Shown: positions 52,697 through 62,864 of the stretch, in pieces
Layout: the number at the start of each line of letters is the position of its first letter
Numbering within the stretch: position 1 is the stretch's first letter
Assembly: GCF_901875635.1 (NCBI RefSeq)
Contig: NZ_CABFMN010000055.1
Coordinates: 1 to 64,000, forward strand
Reading direction: 5' to 3'
DNA from: Xylophilus ampelinus
GTDB taxonomy: Bacteria; Pseudomonadota; Gammaproteobacteria; Burkholderiales; Burkholderiaceae_C
Length of the DNA: 64,000 nt
Program-made: the position numbers and the translations under genes
Notes under the pieces: generated by a model
Database searches by the model: none
What the model was told of the DNA's origin: nothing
Seen by the model: only the letters and a program-made list of their open reading frames with translations

Positions 52697-54349
52697 TCAG
52701 GCCGCGGCGCCCGCCAGATGCCCGCGCGTGAAGGCCTCTTCGAAGATGGAGTAGCCAGCCCAGTCGGCATGGGCGAAGGCGAGTCGACCGGCGATGGGGG
52801 CCGGCTGCTCCTCTTTTGATAGCTGCTCGCGCCCGTGGGACGGGCGCAAATGGCCGATTTGGCTCAAAAGTCCGGGGGTGGGAATCGCCATCGCATGGCC
52901 ATAGCGCGTGATGTCGATGCGCGTGGCGAGCCGTGGCAGGTCCGGGTGCGGCACGGACAGCTCGACCAGCAGCTCGTCGCGCCAGGCGCTCCACGGCGCG
53001 TCGAGCAACCGACGACGCCCCTCGGCCGCGGTGGCGCCGTCGAAGCCGCTGGGACCGAGCGGCCGGTACCAGCTCAGGACGGTGGCGCGCGGCGTCGGGT
53101 CCAGCGTCTGGTGGCGCGCGTCAACGTAGCCCAGGCCGCGCGTGCCGTAGACGACGTTGTCCCAACTCGGCGCGGCGCCGGGCCGGTCCTGCAGCGGCGC
53201 GCGCAGGTGCACGTTGGCCACCAGCCACGGCGCGTATTGCAGCCGGGCGGCGGCCTGGCGCAGGAAGTCCGGCGCCTGCTCCACCACGCGGGCGGCGATG
53301 AAGGCGGGCAGGGCGACGATGCAGCGCTCGGCCTGCCAGCGCACGACGCGCCCCGTGGCGGCGTCCCAGGCGTCGACCTCGACGCCGTGCCGCGCGTCGG
53401 CGATGCGCAGCACGGCGTGGCCGGTGCGCAGGCGTTCGCCCAGTGGCGCCGCCAGGCGCTGGGTGAGCCAGCCATTGCCTTCGGGCCAGGTGAGGACGGC
53501 ATCGCGTTCGCCGCCGTCGGCGCCCGGCTCGCCCGGCGGATGGAAGCCGTGCCGGCTGGCGAAGTAGTGGATGCCGGCCCAGGCCGACACATGGGCGATG
53601 CCGGCGCCGTAGTCGTCGCGGCAGCAGTAGTCGAGGTACCAGCGCAGTTGGGGATCGGTCAGCCCTTCGCGGTCGAGCCAGGCGGCGAAGGGTTCGGCGT
53701 CCAGCACCAGCGCCACGGCCCTCGCGTCGGCCGTGCCCGACGCGCGAAAGGCGGGGATGGTGAAGTGCGCCTCGCGCTGCAGCGCGTCGACGCGCCGGCC
53801 GAAACGCTGGTACTGGTCCAGCGTGGCAGCGTCCACGCCCTGCAGCGGCAGCAGGCCGTCCTGCCACTCGCCCCGAAAGAAGAGGCGCTCCTGCGGGCTG
53901 TGGCACAGGTGGCGCTCGTCGTATTCCCAGCGGCCAGCGATGCGGCGGCGCAGGCCCAGTTCTTCCAGCAGGTCCTGCACCTCGTGCGCAGGCTCGCCGG
54001 GCGTCGGCAGGTAGTGCGCGCCCAGCGGGCAGGCGATGCCGCTCACGTGGCCACCGCGGGCGTTGCCGCCGGCGCGGTCTTCCAGTTCGAGCAGCACGAA
54101 GTCTTCCGTACCGGCCAGGCGCAGCGCCCGCGCCGCGGCCAGCCCGGCCACGCCACCGCCGGCGACGACCACGCGCGTGCGGCGTGTTTCGGCCGGCACG
54201 GCGCCGCGGCCCGCGCCATCGCGCCAGGCATGGCCGCGCCCGACGTCGATGCCGGTGAAGCCGCCGTCGATGGGCGGGCTCGACTCGCAGCCGGCCAGCG
54301 CCAGGACGCCGGCGGAGGCGCCGATGAAATCGCGGCGGCGCAAGGTCAT
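52697..54349 (-). CDS. Tat-exported FAD-dependent oxidoreductase with an in-frame repeat insertion
   Basis: A 550-residue amine-oxidase-like flavoprotein. The N-terminus MTLRRRDFIGASAGVLALAG plus Cys21 is a twin-arginine signal with a lipobox, so it may be a Tat-exported lipoprotein. The FAD motif VVVAGGGVAGLAAARALRLA is at residues ~60-80, then LLELEDRAGGNARGG. The C-terminal FAD-binding region is HADWAGYSIFEEAFTRGHLA. Residues ~494-515 are encoded by repeat copy 11, between RYGHAMAIPTPG and QPAPIAGRLAFAHADWAG. It starts 7 bp after the spermidine-synthase-like stop and is last in that operon; a role in oxidising an aminopropylated product is speculative. Confidence 0.87.
   Translation of the reverse strand: MTLRRRDFIGASAGVLALAGCESSPPIDGGFTGIDVGRGHAWRDGAGRGAVPAETRRTRVVVAGGGVAGLAAARALRLAGTEDFVLLELEDRAGGNARGGHVSGIACPLGAHYLPTPGEPAHEVQDLLEELGLRRRIAGRWEYDERHLCHSPQERLFFRGEWQDGLLPLQGVDAATLDQYQRFGRRVDALQREAHFTIPAFRASGTADARAVALVLDAEPFAAWLDREGLTDPQLRWYLDYCCRDDYGAGIAHVSAWAGIHYFASRHGFHPPGEPGADGGERDAVLTWPEGNGWLTQRLAAPLGERLRTGHAVLRIADARHGVEVDAWDAATGRVVRWQAERCIVALPAFIAARVVEQAPDFLRQAAARLQYAPWLVANVHLRAPLQDRPGAAPSWDNVVYGTRGLGYVDARHQTLDPTPRATVLSWYRPLGPSGFDGATAAEGRRRLLDAPWSAWRDELLVELSVPHPDLPRLATRIDITRYGHAMAIPTPGLLSQIGHLRPSHGREQLSKEEQPAPIAGRLAFAHADWAGYSIFEEAFTRGHLAGAAA
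52806..52870 (+). repeat. Interspersed repeat, copy 11, inside a coding sequence
   Basis: A full, well-conserved copy: gctcctcttttgatagctgc, gcgcccgtgggacgggcgc core, aaatggccgatttggctcaa. It lies in frame in the flavoprotein gene (opposite strand). It is about 85% identical by eye to copy 10. Confidence 0.88.
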
Positions 54350-54356
54350 GGGGCGC

Positions 54357-55940
54357 TCAATGGGTGACCCCGACCTTGCCCCACTCCTGCTCGTAGGTGG
54401 TGACCAGCACCTGGTTCGACAGCCGGTTGACCTCGGCCGGCACGCGGGCCATGTCCTTGGGGAAATCGAAGAGCAGGGGCAGCGTGTCTGCCGTGAGGAA
54501 GCGCAGGCCGGCGGGCAGCGCCTCGGGCCGGCGCCAGGGGCGGTGGCTGGCGATGATGTAGCCCCACTCGCCGAAGCTCGGCACATGGGCGTGGTAGGGC
54601 GTGGCCACGAGGCCGACGGACTCGATGGTCTGCGCCACCGTCCAGAAGCTCTTGCGCGCGACCAACGGCGAGGTGGTCTGGATCACGGCGTAGCCGCTGG
54701 CCGCCAGGCGCCGGTCGAGCAGGGCGTAGAAGCTGTTGGTGTAGAGCTTGCCGATGGCGAAGTTGGTGGGGTCGGGGAAGTCGACGACGATCACATCAAA
54801 AACATCGCCTGCCTCCTGCAACCACTTGAACGCATCGGTGTTGACGATCTTCACCTTGGGCGAGGAGAGCGAGTGCCCGTTGAGCGCGGCCAGCGTCTCG
54901 TGCTCGGTGAAGAGCCTCGTCATGTTCGGGTCGAGCTCGACCAGCGTGACCGACTCGACCGAGGAGTGCTTCAGGATCTCGCGCACCGCCATGCCGTCGC
55001 CGCCGCCGAGCACGGCCACCTTCTTCGGTGCGCCGTGCGCGGCCATGGCGGGGTGCACCAGCGCCTCGTGGTAGCGGTACTCGTCGCGCTCGGCGAACTG
55101 CAGGTTGCCGTTGAGGAACAGCCGGTGCCCGGCGCCCCCGCGCGTGACGACGATGCGCTGGTAGGGCGAGGTGGCGGCGAAGACGATGCGGTCCTGGTAG
55201 AACTTGTCTTCGGCCAGCGTCGTGATGCGGTCCGCGAAGGCAAAGGCGGCCGCGAGCGCCGCCAGCGTGAGCACGCAGGCCAGCGCGTGCGCGCCGAGGC
55301 GCCGCAGCTCGTGCCGGAACAGCCACAGCGCCCAGGCGCCCACGGCGGCGTTCATCAGGCCGAAGAGCAGCCCGGTGCGGATCATGCCCAGCTGCGGCAC
55401 CAGCAGCAGCGGAAAGGCCACCGACACCGCCAGCGCGCCGAGGTAGTCGAAGGTCAGCACCTGCGAGACCAGGTCCTTGAGCACGATGTCGCGCCGGAGG
55501 ATGCGCATGACCAGCGGAATCTCCAGCCCCACCAGCGTGCCGACCACGACCACCAGGCCGTACAGCAGCAGGCGGAAGGCGCCCGGCACGTAGGCGTTGG
55601 CGATGAACAGCAGCGCCGGCAGGAAGCCGCCGACGAGCGCGACCATGAGCTCGATGCGCAGGAAGTGTGCGGGCAGCTGGCGCTCGAAGTAGCGCGACAG
55701 CCACGAGCCCACGCCCATGGCGAAGAGGTAGGTGCCGATGATGGTGCTGAACTGCAGCACCGAGTCGCCGAGCAGGTAGGAGCTCAGCGCCGCCGCACTC
55801 AGCTCGTAGACCAGCCCGCAGGCGGCGACGACGAAGACGCTGGCGAGCAGGGCGATGGCGACGGGGGAGGGGCCGGCGCGGTGGGCAGCTGCAGCGGGCA
55901 GCGCGGCCGCATCGACCGGCGGCGCGAGAGGTTCATTCAT
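54357..55940 (-). CDS. Membrane-anchored spermidine-synthase-like aminopropyltransferase
   Basis: A 527-residue protein. Residues ~25-240 hold about seven hydrophobic helices (FVVAACGLVYELSAAALSSY, GTYLFAMGVGSWLSRYFER, LLLYGLVVVVGTLVGLEIPL). The C-terminal domain is SpeE-like: SPYQRIVVTRGGAGHRLFLN, GNLQFAERDEYRYHEALVHP, the SAM-type loop VAVLGGGDGMAVREILKH, VELDP and the catalytic-region Asp in VIVVDFPDPTNFAIGKLYTN. It should transfer an aminopropyl group from decarboxylated SAM at the membrane face. It follows DUF350 and precedes the flavoprotein gene. Substrate amine unknown. Confidence 0.9.
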   Translation of the reverse strand: MNEPLAPPVDAAALPAAAAHRAGPSPVAIALLASVFVVAACGLVYELSAAALSSYLLGDSVLQFSTIIGTYLFAMGVGSWLSRYFERQLPAHFLRIELMVALVGGFLPALLFIANAYVPGAFRLLLYGLVVVVGTLVGLEIPLVMRILRRDIVLKDLVSQVLTFDYLGALAVSVAFPLLLVPQLGMIRTGLLFGLMNAAVGAWALWLFRHELRRLGAHALACVLTLAALAAAFAFADRITTLAEDKFYQDRIVFAATSPYQRIVVTRGGAGHRLFLNGNLQFAERDEYRYHEALVHPAMAAHGAPKKVAVLGGGDGMAVREILKHSSVESVTLVELDPNMTRLFTEHETLAALNGHSLSSPKVKIVNTDAFKWLQEAGDVFDVIVVDFPDPTNFAIGKLYTNSFYALLDRRLAASGYAVIQTTSPLVARKSFWTVAQTIESVGLVATPYHAHVPSFGEWGYIIASHRPWRRPEALPAGLRFLTADTLPLLFDFPKDMARVPAEVNRLSNQVLVTTYEQEWGKVGVTH

Positions 55941-56042
55941 GGCAGGGGCCTCGACCGTTCGGGCCGAGCCTGTCGAGGCCCTTGGGGCGGCGCTTCGACG
56001 GGATCAGCGCGAACGGTGGCGGAGCAAAGGCGCGGCCCGCCG

Positions 56043-56264
56043 TCAATGGATCGCTGCGGCGACGATGATGCTGATGCCCAGGCACATGGCGGCCACCACC
56101 ATGGCCAGCGCCTTGTTGTGCTTCTCGACGATCTCGCCCCACAGGTCGTAGGGCGTGATCTTGTCGATGACGATGAAGGCGATCCAGAAGATCGCGACAC
56201 CGATCAGCGCATACAGCAGGGTGCCCAGGATCGCCATCGGCTGGAGCCATTCGAGTTTCGGCAT
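56043..56264 (-). CDS. DUF350 membrane protein (YjfL-like)
   Basis: A 73-residue protein with two membrane segments (ILGTLLYALIGVAIFWIAFI and ALAMVVAAMCLGISIIVAAA) joined by a charged loop KITPYDLWGEIVEKHNK, the DUF350 pattern. E. coli YjfL of this family sits in an operon with a PspA-like protein and a glutathionylspermidine-synthetase-like ATP-grasp enzyme, a parallel to the polyamine context here. Function unknown. Confidence 0.87.
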   Translation of the reverse strand: MPKLEWLQPMAILGTLLYALIGVAIFWIAFIVIDKITPYDLWGEIVEKHNKALAMVVAAMCLGISIIVAAAIH

Positions 56265-56316
56265 GCGGTCTCTCCGGTGTGTGAATTGAGTTGCGTGGTG
56301 TGCGGCGGCGTCGTCG

Positions 56317-57819
56317 CTACTTGTGGCCGCCGCCGCTCGAGTAGCCGCCGTAGGAGCCGCCCGAGCTTCGGTAGCCGCTGCCCGAGGAGCTCGAGCAGGT
56401 GGACAGGATGATCAGCAGGATGATGATCACCACGACGATCAGGATGATGGTGCCGCAGCCCAGGCTGGACGCGGCGCTCACGGGCAGCGCATCGGTGCGC
56501 TTGAACATGTCCTTCTTCGCGTCGAGCTTGAAGGCCGACGCCACGGCGTTGCTGTCGATGCGGCTGCCGTAGGACCAGGTGAGCTCGTTGGCGCTGCGCT
56601 CCATCGACAGCAGGCCGCCCTTGGGTTCGCCGTAGTCGCGGTTCTGCGTCTTCTGGCCACGCTGCACCTGCCAGTAGAACTCGCCGGCGACGTAGGTGGT
56701 TTCCGCCTCGTAGGCGTACTGCTGCCGGTAGACGCGGCCTAGATAGCGCGCGGTCTGCCCGCCGTCGGACACCACCGGCGCACCGGTTGCGGGCTTGACC
56801 ATGCTCCAGCCGTCGCTCGCGTCGACCAGGAAGCTGAAGCCGCGCTTCCTGTTGTAGAGCAGGTACTCGTCCCAGCCGAAGTGCTCGTCGTCGCCGGGTT
56901 CCACGCCCATGCGGTGCTGGAAACCCACCACCTGCCAGGGCGCGCCCTGCAGCGTGCCCATCGAGCCCAGCGCGATGAGCGGCTGCACCGGTTCGTTCTG
57001 CGTGGCGTACTTCAACTCGCCGCCGATGCCGGCGCTGGTGTCGATGATGCTCTTGCACGACGGGCAGGTGATGCTCTTGCTGTCGGCGAAGTTGAGCGTG
57101 ACCGGCGAGCCGCAGTTCGGGCACGCGAAGCTGCGGCCCTTCTCCTCCTTGGCCGATTCTTCGCGCAGCCCGGCCATCTTCAGGTCATCGAGCTCGACCG
57201 AGCGGCCCAGGTAGGCCGTGGGCGGCGCCGAGTCGTAGTCCAGGCTCAGGACCAGGCCCTTCTCGTTGCGCAGCTCGACGACGCGGAAGGGCTTGCCGAG
57301 CTCGGGCAGGCGCGGGAGTTCGCCCTGGGCCGACAGCAGCTTCACTTCCTCGTTGGACGCGACGGTGTAGCCCTGCCCGTTGAAGGTGTGGGTGGCGCCC
57401 ACGCGCAACTGGTCGGCGGCCGGCGCGGGCTGCTGCAGCGCGTAGGGCAGCGAGAAGACGTAGGCGCCGTTGTCCTCGCTCAGGACGCCGGTGCGGTCGT
57501 CGGTGCCGTCGATCTGGGCGACCCATTCGGTCCAGCGGCCACCTTCGTAGGCGTACTGCAGGCGGCCGACGAGCGTGAAGGCCTTGTCCTGGATGCGGCC
57601 GGTGGCGAAAAGCTGCAGCGGGCTGAAGTCGTCGAACAGCTCCGCCATCTTGCCGATGCGCGCGAGCTGCTCGCCCTGGCGCACGACGGTGCTCTGGCAG
57701 TAGGGGCAGACGGCGAAGGCCGACTGCGCCGAGCGGAACTCGACCGGCGCCCCGCAGCCGGGGCAGGGGGCGCTGTACGTGCGCTGGGGAGACGGCGGGG
57801 CGCCGCCCGGCTCAGCCAT
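56317..57819 (-). CDS. DUF4178 protein with two zinc ribbons
   Basis: A 500-residue protein. The N-terminus has a CxxC...CxxC zinc ribbon (PCPGCGAPVEF, CPYCQST), and a second ribbon is CPNCGSPV ... CPSCKSI near residues 230-255. Two DUF4178 beta-rich modules follow each ribbon (LVGRLQYAYEGGRWTEWVAQ; LQGAPWQVVGFQHRMGVEPG). The C-terminus is a membrane anchor, CGTIILIVVVIIILLIILST, with a Cys/Ser/Gly/Tyr-rich tail (CSSSSGSGYRSSGGSYGGYS). ATG 57819 is preferred to the TTG at 57825. It is located between the SPFH and DUF350 genes. Confidence 0.85.
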   Translation of the reverse strand: MAEPGGAPPSPQRTYSAPCPGCGAPVEFRSAQSAFAVCPYCQSTVVRQGEQLARIGKMAELFDDFSPLQLFATGRIQDKAFTLVGRLQYAYEGGRWTEWVAQIDGTDDRTGVLSEDNGAYVFSLPYALQQPAPAADQLRVGATHTFNGQGYTVASNEEVKLLSAQGELPRLPELGKPFRVVELRNEKGLVLSLDYDSAPPTAYLGRSVELDDLKMAGLREESAKEEKGRSFACPNCGSPVTLNFADSKSITCPSCKSIIDTSAGIGGELKYATQNEPVQPLIALGSMGTLQGAPWQVVGFQHRMGVEPGDDEHFGWDEYLLYNRKRGFSFLVDASDGWSMVKPATGAPVVSDGGQTARYLGRVYRQQYAYEAETTYVAGEFYWQVQRGQKTQNRDYGEPKGGLLSMERSANELTWSYGSRIDSNAVASAFKLDAKKDMFKRTDALPVSAASSLGCGTIILIVVVIIILLIILSTCSSSSGSGYRSSGGSYGGYSSGGGHK

Positions 57820-57855
57820 GGGCAACGCACGCCGGCACGCGTCGGCGTTTCGGAC

Positions 57856-57912
57856 GTTTTGAGGCCGCAGCGCCCGTCCCGCGGGCGCGAGCCGCTATCG
57901 AAAACATAGCAA
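57856..57912 (-). repeat. Interspersed repeat, copy 12
   Basis: Minus-oriented copy: on that strand attgctatgttttcgatagc, ggctcgcgcccgcgggacgg, gcgctgcggcctcaaaa. It lies between the SPFH gene stop and the DUF4178 start, i.e. inside the operon. Confidence 0.75.
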
Positions 57913-57920
57913 TCGGCAAC

Positions 57921-58970
57921 TCAGACGAGCTTCTTGAGCAGCTCGGCCTTCTTGGCGTCGAACTCTTCCTGCGTGAGGATGCCCTTGGTCTTGAGCTCGC
58001 CCAGCTTCTCGAGCGTGGCCATGACCTCGTTCGGGCTCACGGTGGCGGCCGGCGCGGTGGCGGCGACGGCGGCCTGCGCGGCGGCGTTGGGATTCAGGCC
58101 CTGCTGGAGGTTCTGCGCCAGCACCTGGCCCAGCGCCACGCCGGCGCCCAGGCCCATCGCGTCGCCCGCGATGCCACCACCGCCGCTGCCCGAGCCTTCG
58201 GCGAACTTGGGAATCGCCTGCGCCGTCTGGTACTGCATGAACTTGCCCATGTCGTTGCCGACCATGCCCATGCCGATCTTCTGGTCGAGGATCTTCTGCA
58301 GCTCCTCGGGCAGCGACACGTTCTGGACCGTGATCGTCTCGAGCTTGATGCCGATCTTGGCGAACTCGGGGTTCAGCTGGGCGGCCAGCGCCTTGGCGAA
58401 CTCGATCTGGTTGGCCGCCAGGTCGAGGAAGGGCACGCCGCTGGCCGCGATGGCGGTGCTGATGTTCTGCAGCACCAGGCCGCGCAGCTGGCCGTCGAGG
58501 TCGGCCACCGTGTAGGCGTCGCGCGTGCCCGAGATCTCGGTGTGGAAGAGCTTGGGGTCGGCGATGCGGAAGGCGTAATTGCCGAAGGCACGCAGGCGCA
58601 CGGCGCCGAAGTCCTTGTCGCGGATGGTGATGGGCTGCGGCGTGCCCCACTTCTGGTCGACCTGCTGGCGCGTGCTGAAGAAGTAGACGTCGCTCTTGAA
58701 GGGCGACTCGAAGAGCTTGTCCCAGTTCTTGAGGTACGTGAGGACGGGCAGCGTCTGCGTCGTCAGCTTGTACATGCCGGGGCCGAAGACGTCGGCCACC
58801 TGGCCTTCGTTGACGAAGACGGCCATCTGCGACTCGCGCACCGTGAGCGAGGCGCCGTTCTGGATTTCCATCTCCTGCATCGGGAAACGCCAGGCGAGCG
58901 TGCCGTCGCCGGTTTCCGTCCACTGGATGATGTCGATGAACTGCTTCTTGATGAAATCCATCAGGGCCAT
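57921..58970 (-). CDS. SPFH/Band-7 family protein with C-terminal SHOCT motif
   Basis: A 349-residue protein (ATG 58970, aggag eight bases upstream; a GTG at 58976 has too short a spacing). The SPFH core includes LTVRESQMAVFVNEGQVADV, FGPGMYKLTTQTLPVLTYLK, TIRDKDFGAVRLRAFGNYAF and LGIKLETITVQNVSLPEELQ-like helices. A Gly/Ala region (SGSGGGGIAGDAMGLGAGVA) leads to a short SHOCT domain, LGELKTKGILTQEEFDAKKA. Such YdjI-like proteins form cytosolic or membrane-associated oligomers. First gene of the five-gene operon. Confidence 0.88.
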   Translation of the reverse strand: MALMDFIKKQFIDIIQWTETGDGTLAWRFPMQEMEIQNGASLTVRESQMAVFVNEGQVADVFGPGMYKLTTQTLPVLTYLKNWDKLFESPFKSDVYFFSTRQQVDQKWGTPQPITIRDKDFGAVRLRAFGNYAFRIADPKLFHTEISGTRDAYTVADLDGQLRGLVLQNISTAIAASGVPFLDLAANQIEFAKALAAQLNPEFAKIGIKLETITVQNVSLPEELQKILDQKIGMGMVGNDMGKFMQYQTAQAIPKFAEGSGSGGGGIAGDAMGLGAGVALGQVLAQNLQQGLNPNAAAQAAVAATAPAATVSPNEVMATLEKLGELKTKGILTQEEFDAKKAELLKKLV

Positions 58971-59183
58971 GTCCACTCTCCTCGTCGATCGGTTGTTGAG
59001 CGCGGGATATTGCCATATCGCGCCCGCGGTGCGGCCTGCCGACAGCAGGGATCGGCCCGGCCATCCGAGCTATGCCACCCCCCGTCGCTTTCGTGACCGA
59101 GGTCTAGAATCGGCGCCCTTCTAAAACAGCGCCCTGGGCGGCCCGTGGCGGGCCACGCACCATCGGCATCAGGAGCCAGTTCC

Positions 59184-61517
<2,334 letters not shown>

Positions 61518-61568
61518 TCGCTTTCTTCAACAGCGTGCGCTAACTTATCGCGCCAGTGCACCCCCAGG

Positions 61569-61604
61569 GCGCCTGCTCAATTCTTGGGCAGGCGCTTGCT
61601 TTTT
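61569..61604 (+). terminator. Rho-independent terminator of maeB
   Basis: GCGCCTGC (61569-61576) pairs with GCAGGCGC (61588-61595) around an 11-nt loop, followed by ttgcttttt. Confidence 0.88.
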
Positions 61605-61638
61605 GGGCATGCCTGGGGCACACTGGCGGGCTTGAATT

Positions 61639-61654
61639 TGCGGGTTAACCCGCA
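61639..61654. promoter_or_regulatory. 16-bp perfect palindrome upstream of the RNase gene
   Basis: TGCGGGTTAACCCGCA is self-complementary over its full length and ends 36 bp before the RNase start. It is a candidate operator; no spacer is present. Confidence 0.45.
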
Positions 61655-61690
61655 GTTCTGGTCCCCGCGTCCACAGCATTCGGTGCCTTC

Positions 61691-62104
61691 ATGGCGTTTG
61701 CCGCCTCGATCTCGTCCAAAGTCTCCAAGTTTGCGCTCACTGGCGTGTTCATGGTGGTCCTCGGCGGGGTTCTGGCGCCGAGCCAGTCCATCCAAGCCAG
61801 GGAATTCCCGGCCCAGGACGAGACGATCGCGCTGTCGCAATTGCCTCTCCAGGGTCAGACAACGTACCGTGCGATCTTCGACGGCGGCCCGTTCCGGCAT
61901 GACAAGGACGGCACCGTGTTCGGCAACCGGGAGCGTCTGCTTCCGCGCGAGCGGCGTGGGCACTACCGTGAATACACCGTGGACACGCCCGGTGCTCGCA
62001 CGCGCGGCGCCCGTCGCATCGTGTGCGGCGGCCCACCGACGACGCCGCAGGCGTGCTGGTACACGGCGGACCATTACGCAAGTTTCAGGAAGATCGTGCC
62101 ATGA
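61691..62104 (+). CDS. Secreted guanyl-specific ribonuclease (barnase/RNase T1-like)
   Basis: A 137-residue protein. A signal peptide (residues 1-36: SKFALTGVFMVVLGGVLAPS, cleavage near SIQA) is followed by an N1/T1/barnase-like domain with TYRAIFDGGPFRHDKDGTVF, GNRERLLP, general base Glu94 (HYREYTVDTPG), an Arg-rich strand (TRGARRIVCGG) and His128 in YTADHYASF. A Cys112-Cys122 disulfide is possible. Its stop overlaps the start of the barstar-like gene (ATGA), so enzyme and inhibitor are cotranslated. Confidence 0.9.
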   Translation: MAFAASISSKVSKFALTGVFMVVLGGVLAPSQSIQAREFPAQDETIALSQLPLQGQTTYRAIFDGGPFRHDKDGTVFGNRERLLPRERRGHYREYTVDTPGARTRGARRIVCGGPPTTPQACWYTADHYASFRKIVP

Positions 62105-62583
62105 CGGACGATCGCACAGGCAGGGGTGACGCACCCACGCGTTCGGGAGAAGTTTTGATCACCATGGAAAGAACAGCGGAGATGAATCAGTCCCTTCGTG
62201 GCGTTCGGCCCAACATCGTTCAGTCGATCCGGGCCTTTCGCGTCAGCGACCTTCAGGAGGCGGCCCACGCGTCGGGCCAGCACTTCCTCTATGCCAACCT
62301 GGCGAACGCCCAGAGCAAGCAGGACGTGCTCGACCTGATCGCGCAGCAGTTCACCTTCCCGGCGCACTTCGGCAAGAACTTCGACGCGCTGTACGACTGC
62401 ATGACCGATCCCTTGCACAAATCGGGCCCGCAGCCGGGCTTCGTCGTGGTGCTCGAGCAGATCCCGGCCAACGCCAAGTTCGACAAGGAAGCGCGCGAGC
62501 AGCTCCTGGACATCTTCCGCGACGCCTCGGACTACTGGGGCGACCGCAAGGTGCCCTTCCGGTGCTTCTATTCTTTTCTGTAG
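62101..62583 (+). CDS. Barstar family ribonuclease inhibitor
   Basis: 160 residues from ATG 62101 (overlapping the RNase stop as ATGA); internal starts at 62164 or 62182 are possible. The barstar fold is clear in VSDLQEAAHASGQHFLYANL, KQDVLDLIAQQFTFPAHFGK, NFDALYDCMTDPLHKSG and the C-terminal strand RKVPFRCFYSFL. It should bind and neutralise the RNase in the cytosol, protecting the producer. No toxin delivery genes are adjacent. Confidence 0.9.
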   Translation: MTDDRTGRGDAPTRSGEVLITMERTAEMNQSLRGVRPNIVQSIRAFRVSDLQEAAHASGQHFLYANLANAQSKQDVLDLIAQQFTFPAHFGKNFDALYDCMTDPLHKSGPQPGFVVVLEQIPANAKFDKEAREQLLDIFRDASDYWGDRKVPFRCFYSFL

Positions 62584-62795
62584 CCCGTTCTGCACAAGCC
62601 GGCCAAGCAGAACGGGCGAACGAGGCCCAGATCCAGGGTGCCCACAGCGCGGAACCCGCGCCCCTGGATGGCATCGACCTGAACGCGGATCCCGCGGCAG
62701 AGAAGATGCCGACCGACAAGCTGGTGGACGTATCCCCGCTGGCGCTGCGCATGAGCAGCCCCTTCAACAGCACCTACTGGCTGGCCGCCGCCTGA
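62562..62795 (+). CDS. Hypothetical protein
   Basis: A 77-residue frame with GTG start overlapping the end of the barstar gene by 22 nt. The C-terminal half (APLDGIDLNADPAAEKMPTD, KLVDVSPLALRMSSPFNSTY) has protein-like composition and good codon use, but the N-terminal part is encoded over an inverted repeat. It may start later or not be translated. Followed by a good terminator. Confidence 0.35.
   Translation: MLLFFSVARSAQAGQAERANEAQIQGAHSAEPAPLDGIDLNADPAAEKMPTDKLVDVSPLALRMSSPFNSTYWLAAA
62583..62617. repeat. 11-bp inverted repeat after barstar
   Basis: GCCCGTTCTGC (62583-62593) and GCAGAACGGGC (62607-62617) form a perfect stem with a 13-nt loop, beginning at the last base of the barstar stop. 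No T-tract follows, so termination would be weak. Confidence 0.7.
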
Positions 62796-62811
62796 GCACG
62801 GCGCAGCCCCC

Positions 62812-62843
62812 GAAAAAGAGCCCGTCGATGACGGGCTTTTTTT
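62812..62843. terminator. Bidirectional rho-independent terminator
   Basis: AGCCCGTC (62819-62826) pairs with GACGGGCT (62830-62837). It has A residues on the left and seven T on the right, so it can end both the barstar-region transcript and rsmA. Confidence 0.9.
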
Positions 62844-62864
62844 CGCCTGCGAGAAGGCAGCTGT

